A stretch of 27,310 nt of DNA from Saccoglossus kowalevskii (GCF_000003605.2 NW_003132352.1:175989-203298), one strand, 5' to 3'; counted from the first letter of the stretch, positions 1 through 9,739 are shown. Numbers and translations: made by a program. The notes: generated by a model not told the origin, from the sequence alone.

Positions 1-265
1 GTACAACGTAATCAATCATATATTTTATTCGTACACTGTAAAAATGTGTTATTTTTCTCGGTTCGTACAAGAATTTACATCCAAATAAAAAAAGCCGTAA
101 AGAATAGTACAGGGTAATTACATTTTCGAAACTGTAAAACGACTAGATGACACAATTCACTGCAAAATTCAATTTTCACTGTAAACTGTAAAAACATCTT
201 TTTTTTCCCTTGTAATTTGTAAAAAGCCCTATTTATTTCCCGTAAAACTGTACCAGCTACCTCCC
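1..265 (-). repeat. Dispersed repeat, inverted copy 1
   Basis: The reverse complement of this stretch matches 8301-8528 over almost its full length, with roughly 85 percent identity by eye. Shared words include TAGCTGGTACAGTTTTACGG, GAATTGTGTCATCTAGTCG and ATTTGGATGTAAATTCTTGT. This copy has about 40 extra bases (around 187-227 on the + strand) that the other copy lacks, and it may be cut by the window start. No coding frame runs through both copies. It looks like a non-coding dispersed repeat; the family is not recognised. Confidence 0.8.
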
Positions 266-440
266 TTGCCCGCCCTCTAATAACACAAGGTAATAAAACG
301 TTGACACCATGACATCGAAACTTCCCGAAAATAACATGATTTTCCAAATTCACACAACTCAAGCATGATATCGGTAGAAATACTATCAATCGACTTACAT
401 TACCTTTATTCAAACTAAAACAGGTTAAATCCTGTGAAAA

Positions 441-1061
441 TCAAAACACCAGAGCAATAAGAACAAACCCATCTACGCGGATATTTTGAAGCAGAGGCCC
501 AAGCATGCGTATATGTTTAGAACTGCGCATGTTTGGAACTGCATTATGCAGATGTTGGTTCTCCAACACATTGTTTTCATTTACATATTTTAATTTGCTT
601 TTCACACCAGTTACGCAGTTAGGTGTATTGTTTTTGTCAAGCTCCATTCCAAGTTGGTATGCTTCATGAACTAGAGTATTTTCATTTTAATTTTTAATTT
701 TTAGCCAATAATTTATTAAGTGCTTTATGCTCGTTAGAAGTAGGGGATACCAACCAAGTTCTAATAGACATGCTAAATTACTAGCTTTACAGTTAACTTT
801 ACAGAATTTGGTGTGTAGCTTCTCCATAGGAAGCATATTGTTATGAAGATCTTTGGATTGTAGTATGCAATCACTAGCCAATACTTCACTGCAATCGAGT
901 AGGACTTGTTTGATTATGCTGTCAAATAGTTTTATTGCGATGTTATTTTCTGAGTATAATAGTTGTTTCATTTTGAATAGTGCTTTTGTTGCTCTGTGTC
1001 CAAGATCTTCCTGTGCTTTGCTGAGTTTACCTGAAGAATTTATTTTTAGTCCTAAATAAGT
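441..1061 (-). pseudogene. Decayed non-LTR retrotransposon reverse transcriptase, 3' part
   Basis: Read on the - strand from about 1061 downward, the translation begins YTYLGLKINSSGKLSKAQ and continues through LFDSIIKQVLLDCSEVLA, KLHTKFCK, LELGWYPLLL and INYWLKIKN. This is the order seen after the catalytic palm in many invertebrate non-LTR reverse transcriptases (YLG..I..SG, LFD..IKP.L.YGSE, KLH..FCK, ELG.YPL). The frame crosses one stop (complement of 687-689) and continues as NENTLVHEAYQLGMELDKNN, so the stop is a point lesion in a copy that is otherwise in frame here. Similarity fades below about 560. The catalytic YxDD region is absent, so the copy is 5'-truncated and inactive. The clade (CR1/jockey-like or other) is not certain. 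Confidence 0.72.
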
Positions 1062-1157
1062 ATACGTTTTCCAAATCACGTATGTAAATAGGTCTCTATG
1101 TGGTAGTTGAGTGCGGTAACTGAGCGTCTCAGTTTTTATGAAGATATGCGTTGAGCA

Positions 1158-1257
1158 TACGCTCACTTTCAAAAGTAAGCGTGGAGCCAAACAATGGAAA
1201 GCTTGAGTGCGCTCACTTTTAAAAATAAGCGTGGGAACAAACCATGGAATGCTGGTG
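1158..1257. repeat. Two 50-bp tandem units, each with a palindrome
   Basis: Two copies with an exact 50-bp offset (GCTCACTTT at 1161 and 1211). Each holds a dyad of the form CGCTcACTTT...RTAAGCG followed by GTGGgA.CAAAC.ATGGAA. Related single words occur at 1267 (TACGCTCAGTTTAA) and 1453 (TACGCTTACTTTTA), so this is a small local family. Function unknown. Confidence 0.65.
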
Positions 1258-1265
1258 ATGTAATG

Positions 1266-1726
1266 AAAGCTACGCTCAGTTTAACATGAAGTTGATACAA
1301 GTTCGTTTCAGAGGTCTAACTTAAGTTAAAGAATCCAATCTGGATTCACATGAGCAGGACGTTTGTTAAAACTGAAGCAACCATATTTAAAAAAATATTC
1401 ACGCAGTTTGAACTCATGACCTTGTAAGATGGACGCGTCTGGTAATGAGGGACTACGCTTACTTTTACGTGTAATAGTAGGCATGGGACCTACAATAGAA
1501 TGAGAAGTGCGCGTGTCTGATTTCAAGTTACCATAAGTCACCAGTATATACATGAAGTTTTGGAGAGTACTATTTTGATTTACGCAAGATAAAAGCCGCG
1601 ATCAGCTACAATTATATTTAATAGTGATAAAGGTGCAACTCTGGCGTGAAATACAACATGACCAAAATATGTTTTAAAAATATTTATTCCTGTTATTGTT
1701 TTAGTGTTGTGTGACCAACAATAGAG
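1266..1726 (+). promoter_or_regulatory. Upstream region of the 1727 gene; possible 5' UTR acceptor
   Basis: No gene is supported here. The last 50 bases hold a pyrimidine-rich tract ending TTATTGTTTTAG at about 1704, followed 22 bases later by the start codon. This resembles a 3' splice site, so an untranslated exon may lie further left and 1705 could be the acceptor of the first coding exon. An A/T word TTATATTTA near 1611 is only a weak TATA candidate. Which alternative is right cannot be settled from the sequence. Confidence 0.3.
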
Positions 1727-4700
1727 ATGGCTTCTGGAGACCAAGCTACTTACCAACAGGAAGAAGGTGATCAGTCACATTATCAACTTGATAGAAACAG
1801 GGCTGATAATGTTGTAAAAATCTTTCTTGAGTTGATTGACTTACAACGTGAACTGGCTGCACTGAATGGCAAATTAAATGCAATCATCACACAGTGTAAA
1901 AATGTACCAAGCATTGCTACCAAGCTGGAGATAATAGATAATGCCAATCTGCCAAAAGATGAGTGGACGAAAGCTGATTCAAATGAATTAGAAAAACAGG
2001 TTGAAAAAAATCATGGATATAGTGCAAGACTTGATGACCAGGTAGGTAATATGAGGTTATCACCTGCTATCATTTGATAAGAGCGACGTCATGGGTTAGT
2101 ATTACCCAGAATCCATGATCCAAAGTGATATCAGATCTAAGCTTGTTGGTGACCATGCATTTGTACCTACTGCTCTCAATATGGTTTTTGAAATGAACAG
2201 CAATATTTCTCTTCTTCACAATATTTTTTTCAGAATAAACTTTTTATTTTTTTGTCATATTTGTCATTGAACCATGCAATTAATTGTTGTTATCTAGTTT
2301 GAAATTCTTATTTCACAGCGTTAAAAATAATACTATCGCACAATACTCTGCATCGTGTTCAAGCACACAAAGAACTGTTTAATGTGAAATATCAGTTAGT
2401 GCTATTCCCCCTAAACATCACTACTATGAATGATATGTACCATAGTCAAGTGATAATATGACTATGCATGAATGTATTACACTGGTAGTGAAGTTACATG
2501 TACCTGGTGGCTGCCATGTTTGTTTTTATCAGCAGAGAACACTTACACTCGTAATCATTCCATATTTGGAATTCACATTTCCTAATATGGTAGGATGCAA
2601 ATACCTAGTGCAATACCGCAAAATTAAGGCACGCTGTAACTTATGGCATTACAGTGACAGATGTATAATAATAGAAAATATTATTATGATTGTTGTGTTG
2701 TTTTGTATTTGATTTGTTTTTATCCAAATTGAAATAACCAGTTCGTTTGTTTGTTTGTGTCTAATATAATAAAAAGTCTAATTTTCTTTATATCGGTAGG
2801 TTGTACAGTCTGAGACCACTGGGAATGCAGATATTGTTGGTGACACAGGGTTTTCAGAGCTTAGCAGGTTAACAATGCATCCGGTGGCTACTCCGACTGG
2901 TAATGAGGTGTCCACTGTTGCTGTTCTCCAGGAACAGCTGTGTACACCTGAAGTTGACTTGACTCAAAGATCCAAGAATTTGTTGAATAAGTCCCAGTTT
3001 GCTGAGCACAAACCTTGTAAGAGTACAGATGAGTTCTTTTCTACTGTGGCTCTACAGAAACAGCCAAGTGCTGCTAAAGTTGACTTCACTCAAAGTGCTC
3101 AGATTCTTTTGAAAAAAGAGAAGTCCCAGGACAAGGTAGACTATGTTGAAAAGAAACTTGGTAAGAATCTGAATATGGATGAGTTTGATCTGAAACATTG
3201 TAAAACTAACAAAGAATGTATTAAAGTTGTTGTGCCACTCGCTGACCAAGATTCCTTATCACAGACAGCACCCACGCATCGTAAAAGTAATTTTTTTTTA
3301 CAAAAGTGTTTCGAGGTCAGGGAATGTGACGATCATATTGAGTTGTCACACCATAAGATGGACAATGTTGAACTTGGAAATGGTGAAGAACTTCCTATGC
3401 ATGTTGAAGAGACCATTGAAAATGATGTTGATGCTGGAAACATGCCATGTTATTTGTCAACGAGTGATAAAACGTTTGACAGAGACAAAACTCGCATTCT
3501 AAAGGCCAAAAGCAAAAGGAAAATAGCTATGCAATTTCCCTCCTATAGTGATATGTTGCATTCAGTAGACAGAAGAATTGCCAACTCTCTCCAGTCCAAC
3601 AGAGATAATGTTGATGAGACATCAGACATGTTAAAAGACAATCCACCTTCTGAATTGACAAACCAAGCAAGCGACAAAACAGAAGCAACTACTAATGTAC
3701 CAAAACCTAGCAAGGTAGGGGGCCTTCAGATGGCCCATCACAACCAGCCATTCTATTCACAGCCAACTGGTTTGCATGAATCAGTAAGACCGGCAAAAAC
3801 TGAGAAGTGTATGAAAACCAGTGCCTTGACCTTGACCAAACCTTCACATGGCACAGATGTCACGGGAGATGTCAGCAGTGTCATTGGTTCAGAGCAGTGC
3901 TATATCCATGGTGCTGGGTTACCTGCGTATCACCCAAAGTTGATAACAAACTTTATGCATCCATGGAGTGATAAAAATATGTTACATCCAGTGGACAGAA
4001 GAATTGCCAGTGACAGTCCACATATAAAATCACAATGTCTTGGCAACTCTCTTCAGTCCTATAGAGATAATGTTGATGAGACATCAGACATGGAAAAAGA
4101 TTATCAACCTTTTGAATTAACAAACCAAGCAAGCGGCAAAACAGAAGCAACTACTAATGTACCTAGCAGCAAGATATGGGGCCTTCAGATGGCTGAATCA
4201 CATCAAGTTGTACAAGCTTCAAAAAACACTTCACCGGTGTTGTCAGCTACAGCTAGGAAATCGGTTGCACATGTACCGGTAGATGTGAACTTGGATGTGC
4301 AAAACCAAGGGTATTTGAATGCAATTCCTTCTTCACCATGTGAAATCCAATCATCTTATCCACAGCCAACTGGTTTGCATGAAACATTGAGATTGCCAAA
4401 AAATGTGAAGTGTATAAAAACCAGTGCCTTGACCTTGACCAAACCTTCAGATGTCACGGGAGATGTCAGCAGTGTCATTGGTTCAGAGCAGTGCTATATC
4501 TATAATGATCGATTACCTGCGTATCACCCGAAGTTGATAAAAAACTTTATGCGCCTACGCATTGGTGTTCCATTTCCAGTACAAGTAGGGCAAGACCTCC
4601 CTAAGCGTTGCTTACGAGGAACTGGTACATATTCTGTGCAGAACAATTATTATGCCTACCCAGGTAATATTGTCATGCATTGTCAAAATCTGTTGTTTCA

Positions 4701-5970
4701 TATTTACATAGTGTGGAATACTTTATTTTCACTGGAATTAATTTACGCTGAAAAGGCTTTTTGGGTGTTTTGTATGGAATTTATTTTCACTGATTTTTGA
4801 TGAGTTGAATGTGAAATATAGGAAACAAAGTATATTCCCTGGTTTTTATTTTCACTGAATCATCCCTGCAGCAAAAATAGTGAAAATAAATTCCAAGCGA
4901 AAATAAAGTATTCTTCAGTAGTGTGTTCAATAATGCAGTACTGGCAGGTCAAGTTTTATAGAAAAAGAATATGCTATTTGAATAAAAAAAAAATAGTTTA
5001 TAGGGGAAAATCAATGCACTCTTGAAATAATTGAAATTGAAAAATTTGAAATTAAAATAAAATTGAAATAATGTCCAGTGTTTAAAATAAATATAAACAT
5101 GTATGCTATTATTTTTGTAAACGGATTATGCTTTGAGCCATTTAGGGTTACAGTCATGTGTAAACAAATGTACACATGCTTCAATACATAATCCGCAGTA
5201 TGTTATTAAAATGCGTGATCTTGCTTGATCTCATTTTCCAGGAGTTCGGGTAAAACTGAAGTATAATTGCCGACATATTGCCACAGTCGCATGCTTGAGA
5301 CCAACTGATACTATCAGTGAGCTGCGTCATATTGTCAAATACAAGGTACTGGATTCAAGTAATGGGAGGGAGGGAGGGGGGGGGGGTTACTGTCATTCAA
5401 AGATATTCATTAAATCTTGTAATCTTCCAACCAGCAGCAGTATTGTGACAATCAAAGCATGAATGGATGAATCCTTTGACACAAGTGTTAATGTCCATAT
5501 CATCACATGCTAAAAATTGGCCTGGTCGGCCCTTCACTACTGTAAAATACTTTATTTTCACTTTTTGGGTGTTTTGTATGGAAATTATTTTCACTGATTC
5601 TTCACTAGTTGAATGTAAAATATAGGGAAAATAGTATATTCGCTAGATTTTATTTTCACTAAATCATTCTTTCAGCGAAAAATAATTCCAAACAAAAATA
5701 AAGTATTTTACAGTATTAGAAATTGTGGATTTCTACTTCATGGCAATATTGGGGGCTTATCAACTCTATTTATGGATTCAGTTACAAGCATAATCGCTAA
5801 CAAAACAAATTATCAATTTGTTTTTTTTTCAGGTGTCCCAGGAAACTGGTTTACACATGGATCGATTTGTGCTTCACAATGCTATCACTGGCATGCTGCT
5901 TGATGGTGGTAGTTACATTGGACACAACAACTTGACAGTGGAGATCAAACCAACCTCACGTTGGTTTTAA
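1727..5970 (+). CDS. Four-exon gene: coiled-coil protein with C-terminal ubiquitin-like domain
   Basis: Exons are 1727-2041, 2800-4663, 5242-5345 and 5833-5970 (stop TAA 5968-5970); together they make 2421 nt, or 806 residues. Donors are CAG|gtaggt, CAG|gtaata and AAG|gtactg. Acceptors end ggtag|G, ttccag|G and ttcag|G. Intron phases 0, 1 and 0 keep the frame open throughout, which is strong support. Residues ~25-100 are helix-rich (ELIDLQRELAALNGKL). Residues ~130-690 are Ser/Thr/Asn/Lys-rich and probably disordered, with duplications. Residues ~727-800 read as a beta-grasp fold: VRVKLKYN, then RPTDTISELRHIV (compare ubiquitin EPSDTIENVKAKI), then FVLHNAITGMLLDGGSYIGH and LTVEIKP. The protein ends TSRWF with no Gly-Gly, so it is unlikely to be conjugated; the domain would instead mediate binding. 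No ortholog is recognised. Reading past the exon 2 donor would stop at 4798-4800, giving a possible shorter isoform. The gene structure is well supported; the domain call is moderately supported. Confidence 0.8.
2042..2799 (+). other. Intron 1
   Basis: It runs from GTAGGT to ATATCGGTAG and joins codons in phase 0. It contains no recognisable repeat or nested gene. An open frame at 2458-2712 is rich in Cys/Ile/His with no recognisable domain and is taken as chance. Confidence 0.75.
2908..3117 (+). repeat. Short internal coding duplication (exon 2)
   Basis: Protein residues ~143-170 (STVAVLQEQLCTPEVDLTQ...) and ~186-211 (STVALQKQPSAAKVDFTQ...) align with a 43-residue offset. Both follow the pattern STVA.LQ.Q....VD.TQ....LL.K. 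They look like two diverged copies of a short segment inside the disordered region. Confidence 0.6.
3547..4558 (+). repeat. Large tandem duplication inside exon 2
   Basis: Segment A (about 3547-3956) and segment B (about 3966-4558) encode the same series of blocks: M.LH.VDRRIA, NSLQS.RDNVDETSDM, ELTNQAS.KTEATTNVP, QPTGLHE, KTSALTLTKPS, DVTGDVSSVIGSEQCYI, then LPAYHPKLI.NFM. The DNA is nearly identical over long runs, so the duplication is fairly recent. Segment B carries an extra ~55 residues (about 4195-4360) between the GLQMA and QPTGLHE blocks. Frame is kept in both copies, which argues for coding selection or recent origin. Confidence 0.9.
4709..4920. mobile_element. TACTGTA-type MITE, diverged copy in intron 2
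   Basis: The left end GGAATACTTTATTTTCACT and right end AAATAAAGTATTCTTCAGTA are inverted relative to each other and match the better-preserved copy at 5538-5715. The words TTATTTTCACTG and GAAAATAAA recur inside. The reading frame past the exon 2 donor runs into this element before stopping at 4798-4800. It has no coding capacity; it lies wholly within intron 2. Confidence 0.75.
5364..5386 (+). other. G-rich tract (G-quadruplex-prone) just after the exon 3 donor
   Basis: GGGAGGGAGGG followed by an 11-13 G run on the sense strand, starting 18 bases downstream of the exon 3 donor (5346). At least four G-runs with one-base spacers are present, which fits a quadruplex-forming pattern in DNA and in the pre-mRNA. 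Confidence 0.7.
5538..5715. mobile_element. 178-bp TACTGTA-type MITE in intron 3
   Basis: The terminal inverted repeats are near perfect: TACTGTAAAATACTTTATTT at the left, and the complement of the right end (5696-5715) reads the same. The ends begin with TA, as in elements that duplicate TA on insertion (Tc1/mariner and similar); superfamily is inferred only. The interior repeats ATTATTTTCACT several times. It lies fully within intron 3 (5346-5832) and has no open frame. Confidence 0.85.
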
Positions 5971-6201
5971 TAGAAATCCAGAACAAACGCAATAGATATG
6001 GGTGGGTGGAGTGAAAGAGTGAGTGCTGTATTTGATTTGTTTGTGCTAAAACGTCATCTAGCACCGTTGTAGTATGCAGGCTTGCATACTCCACTTACTC
6101 AACTGTTATGCATACAGCTATGAAGGATGGCTCACTTGGAAAAATGTATAGTCTTATATAAATAAGAGAATCAGCTCTACATATTGTACAATTTGAGCAT
6201 C

Positions 6202-6355
6202 AATAAAAATTTACATAACCACATACAAGGTTTCAGAAACTACAAGCAGCTGTAATGAAATTTTGAGCTTTTAACCCAATTTAATAGATGGGTTGTTGCA
6301 TTATCATCTTTGCTGCTGTCTTCAATTTTATTAAATGTTTTTATCGAGCAATAAA
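6202..6355 (+). terminator. Candidate poly(A) signals of the ubiquitin-like gene
   Basis: AATAAA occurs at 6202-6207 and again at 6350-6355, 232 and 380 bases after the stop codon at 5970. Either would give a short 3' UTR. AT-rich sequence makes such hexamers common, so which one is used is unknown. Confidence 0.45.
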
Positions 6356-6359
6356 AGAT

Positions 6360-7370
6360 GTAAAAGTAGTATGGTTATCACAAGATAACTGCAGAATAAG
6401 CACTCCGGTAGTAAGAGTTACCTTCATTTGATATCACCTTCATATGCTCATAGAGTGTTGCAGTGTTTTATAGATAAACATTATTTCAGGTAGTTTGCTA
6501 CCATTAAACATAAAAAAAAATGATAACAATAAATTATTCAATGATTGTTTGTATAGGTCATTTGTATTTAATGTTTTTCACGAAGAAAGAAGGCTGTGTT
6601 TTCAAGAAAACTTATACAAAATAATCTAAAAAGCGGCCATTTTGGAACATTTTCATAGAACACATTATTCCACAGATAACTGGTATTCAAATTCTCCCAT
6701 TTTTTAGTGACTCTCATCTGTTGCCCTCATAACACTACATTTTGAGATACATGTATGATGGAATGCTTCTGCCAAAGGAACCAATGGTATACTGTTCAAT
6801 TTTCACGTTTGTTTTGTGGAAAACTTAGTTAGGTGACCATATATTTTTATTTCAGAATTTTGAACCTGACAGTAACCTAACCAATCTTGCTGGATTTTGA
6901 GGATTTCCGAATATATTTTTTTCAATGGTAGCAAACTACAGATGAAAGCGTCGCTGCTTATTTACTGGTCTTTTTCTGCAGCATAATAAAACTTTAAATA
7001 TGGATGAGAATTGACATAATTTTTTGTGATGTTTGATAATGTAATTGATAAATAAATTAGACTAAGATTTATCGTGACCCTGTTCTGGTACTATATGCAG
7101 CCCACATGTGGGTTTTCATTCAATAAAATAATTAAATTCTCTAATACGCTTGTGCACTGGTTATTTGTGTACATACATACAGTCTTTGCATATGCGTATT
7201 AATGTTTTTAATTTTTTTATCTGAGTAATGCAACATTTTTAGCTCATGAATCGTAATCTTATTTTATCTACAGTGTGGTGTATCGAACATTTTAAAAATT
7301 ATTTTTTTGTCCATATTACATTCTTAATATTACAGTTTTTGGTTCAGCCTTATTTATATATTATATATAT
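6360..7370. other. AT-rich intergenic stretch, nothing supported
   Basis: No ORF with coding character, no recognisable repeat end and no RNA gene were seen. It probably holds 3' flank and old repeats. Confidence 0.5.
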
Positions 7371-7374
7371 AATG

Positions 7375-7502
7375 CATATTTCACCAAGTGATAATTTTAC
7401 TGCATTCCATGTAATGGAGTATATAAATGTATATAGTGCACATTTCACTAAGTGATAATAATTGTACTTTTTTTATTGCATTCCATGTAATGGATTATAT
7501 AA
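7375..7502. repeat. Local direct duplication of ~65 bp
   Basis: ATTTCACcAAGTGATAAT ... GCATTCCATGTAATGGA.TATATAA occurs at 7377-7427 and again at 7442-7502. The copies differ by a few substitutions and a short T-rich insertion in the second. Confidence 0.65.
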
Positions 7503-7584
7503 TATGATGAATTTCTGTATATTTGAAAGTATAATAAAAATTTTGATATGAAGTACTGATTGCCTTTAATAGTTTGTTTGGTAG

Positions 7585-7800
7585 TCTTCAGTGAAAACCT
7601 GTGATGTACATAGTGGAAGTCTTTGGAGTTACTCTGTCTGTATGTATCACTGGTCGGATTTCAGTGAAACTTGGTATACATATGCTCTGGGATAATACAC
7701 ATAGTTCTGGCTTAAAATCCATGCATACTAATAACCAATTTTGCATAATGTCTATTTTCAAAAGCAAACTACAGTTTTCTTCCCTCATAAACAACATGTT
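7585..7800 (-). repeat. Reversed copy of the ~150-bp satellite/terminal unit
   Basis: The complement of 7600-7700 matches 11300-11435: an AGTTTCA..G/AAATCC stretch after a CCAGAGCAT word, a CAGACA run, then TAACT.CAAAGACT.CCA.TATGT. This is the same order as the end of the tandem array at 10365-11460, but on the other strand. The terminal hairpin is degraded here. Confidence 0.55.
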
Positions 7801-7850
7801 GTTTTAATTATTTAATGAGAGTCAAGAAATTAGTTGTTCGCTGCCTAAAA

Positions 7851-8015
7851 GGGACATGTAGATATAACTTAAATTATTTCCGAGGATCCAATGGGGGAAG
7901 CATGTTTCTAATATTTTTATTTCATTTTTACGCACTTGTTGAAAAGGAGAAAGTCTGAGAGTGATGAAAAATGGACATGTGCATAATACAACTAAAATTA
8001 TTCTGAAGTCCCAAA
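7851..8015. repeat. Diverged direct repeat, ~121-bp offset
   Basis: GGACATGTagatATAAC..AAATTATTtCcGA at 7852 recurs as GGACATGTgcatAATAC..AAATTATTcTGA at 7973. It lies next to the satellite copy and is probably part of the same decayed repeat. Confidence 0.45.
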
Positions 8016-8289
8016 ATATAGAGAAATATTTTGTAAAAGAAATCATAATTGTATGCCCATTGGCAAGTAGAAAATAATCTCCCCAAGTCTGCGTAATGCA
8101 ACAATGTTGTGGTGATTTCTATCAAATATATGTCTCAAACTAAATAACGTCAATGAAAACTGTATGCTTTGTCCTGTGTTTCAATGGATGGAAAAAAAAG
8201 TTACATACTTGATGTTAAGTGATGAGAATGAATACCCATGTTGATTACAATCCCTGTAGATTCATAATCCACCAAATAGCGAATGCATT

Positions 8290-8530
8290 GGGGGGGGGGG
8301 GGGGTTAGCTGGTACAGTTTTACGGAAAATAAAAAGGGCTTTTTACAGTGAAAATTGAATTTTGCAGTGAATTGTGTCATCTAGTCGTTTTACAGTTTCG
8401 AGAATGTAATTTCTCTGGATTATTCTGTACGACTTTTTTTATTTGGATGTAAATTCTTGTACGTACCGAGAAAAATGACACATTTTTACAGTGCATGAAA
8501 AAAATATTTGATTGATTACGTAGTACCGGT
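8290..8530 (+). repeat. Dispersed repeat, inverted copy 2, preceded by a poly-G run
   Basis: A run of 15 G (8290-8304) leads into TTAGCTGGTACAGTTTTACGG. The sequence then follows the complement of 1-265 to about 8528 (TTGATTGATTACG). It lacks ~40 bases present in copy 1. With copy 1 it forms an inverted pair about 8 kb apart, enclosing the four-exon gene. A further stretch to 8640 ends in a C run, so the element may extend there. Confidence 0.8.
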
Positions 8531-8640
8531 ATGTCTAGCCTGTGATTACAGAATTACGGAATTTATTTTTTTAATTTACGTTGTACGATCAAAAAAATAT
8601 TGCAATTACGTTGAACGAAAATAACCCTTGCCCCCCCCTC

Positions 8641-9430
8641 ATTTTGGTCATCATTTTGACAACGTTTTTATTTACCTATAAACGTATTTACAACTTATAC
8701 CCTACAGGAGAGGGATAAAAAACTAAGGCACGTAATACTAGAAATCAGCATGCATGTTGAACCATGTTTCTTTGCCTTATTATCTGGTAGAACAAGAAAG
8801 TTCTCATGAACTGTGTCCCACTATGGCTAAATGAAAGCAAACTTTATTTGTCATATGACCTTAATTTATCAATTTTCTGTTTTTACTTATGTCTGTGAAT
8901 CTACTAGTCATAGATTATTTGACAAATGTACTTTTGAGATGGTAAAAAATATGTGAATGTTGGTCAATCAGCAGATTTGATATCTATTTTTGTTGAATAT
9001 AATAAAGTAAACACCTTTATATATGGTGATCCACACTGTAGGAAAAATACCCACAAACCTGTTGCTACGGTACAACTACCAGAAGATACCGAATACACAG
9101 TGTGTTCGAATATATTTTTTTGTTGTTACCTAATTACTATGCAAAGAGCACTGTTAATAGAAATTCTGTAGTTGCCTATCCCAATTGAATTCTAAAGGGT
9201 TTTTTGTAGTAATAACTTTTAAATAAATTATTTGACATTCAATTAATTAATACTTGCTAACTTGTGCTAACCTAATGACAACTAAATGTATTTTAATAAC
9301 CACAATTAGCTAAATTTTTGACTATTCATTTGGTAATATAAATCATGTTCAGAACAGCGTGTAAACATTTGAGATTCATCGATCAGAGTTTTGGATCGTG
9401 TACACTTGTATTGTTGATATTAGAAATATC
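8641..9430. other. Intergenic stretch, nothing supported
   Basis: AT-rich DNA with no recognisable gene or repeat boundary. A small open frame at 8953-9171 shows no domain and is treated as chance. Confidence 0.5.
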
Positions 9431-9435
9431 TTTAG

Positions 9436-9474
9436 CAGGGGCGGATCTAGAATTTTTCCAGAGGGGGGGGGGGG
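9436..9474 (+). mobile_element. Remnant end of a CAGGGGCGGATC-type repeat
   Basis: CAGGGGCGGATCTAGAATTT followed by TTCC and a G-rich run resembles a terminal segment common in invertebrate repeats. No matching opposite end is seen nearby. A related inverted word (TCTAGATCCACTG) lies inside the MITE at 12007-12246. Confidence 0.35.
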
Positions 9475-9612
9475 CTCTAATACATGTATTGTCTATATTG
9501 TAGTAATAATTTTATTGAAATCATACCCTGTTTCCAGATTTTTAAAATACAATAAAGTTTCAGATACATTCAAAATAGCAGGAAAAAATACAAATGAAGA
9601 CAAAAAGAAAGC

Positions 9613-9739
9613 TTAAAGCGCGGTGGTCGCCGCACAGCACGTGTTTGATGTAAATAAACAATGTATTTTACACGCGTTGTATACGTTGCTATGAGTCCCA
9701 TATCAAACAGGACGCGGCGCTTCGACTGCCACCCTTTAA
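9613..9739 (+). mobile_element. 127-bp MITE with TTAA-bounded inverted ends, copy A
   Basis: It begins TTAAAGCGCGGTGGTCGCCG and ends CTGCCACCCTTTAA. The two ends are imperfect inverted repeats over ~37 bp (TTAAAG.G.GG..GTCG..GC). The core TGTATTTTACACGCGTTGTA is shared with 12901-12989 and 13664-13796. TTAA at both edges would fit a TTAA-target (piggyBac-type) insertion, but the outer bases are not the usual CCC, so that assignment is only a suggestion. Confidence 0.75.

Noticed and set aside
2458-2712. 84-codon open frame in intron 1
   Set aside because: Composition matches AT-rich non-coding DNA and it lies wholly between a well-supported donor and acceptor.
7246-8125. Several 65-75-codon frames on both strands
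   Set aside because: They overlap each other inside decayed repeats and AT-rich DNA and show no domain or codon signal.
9398-9616. Small ORF with SRGGSRIFPEGGGG
   Set aside because: The peptide is a translation of the CAGGGGCGGATC repeat end and its G run, not a protein-coding gene.
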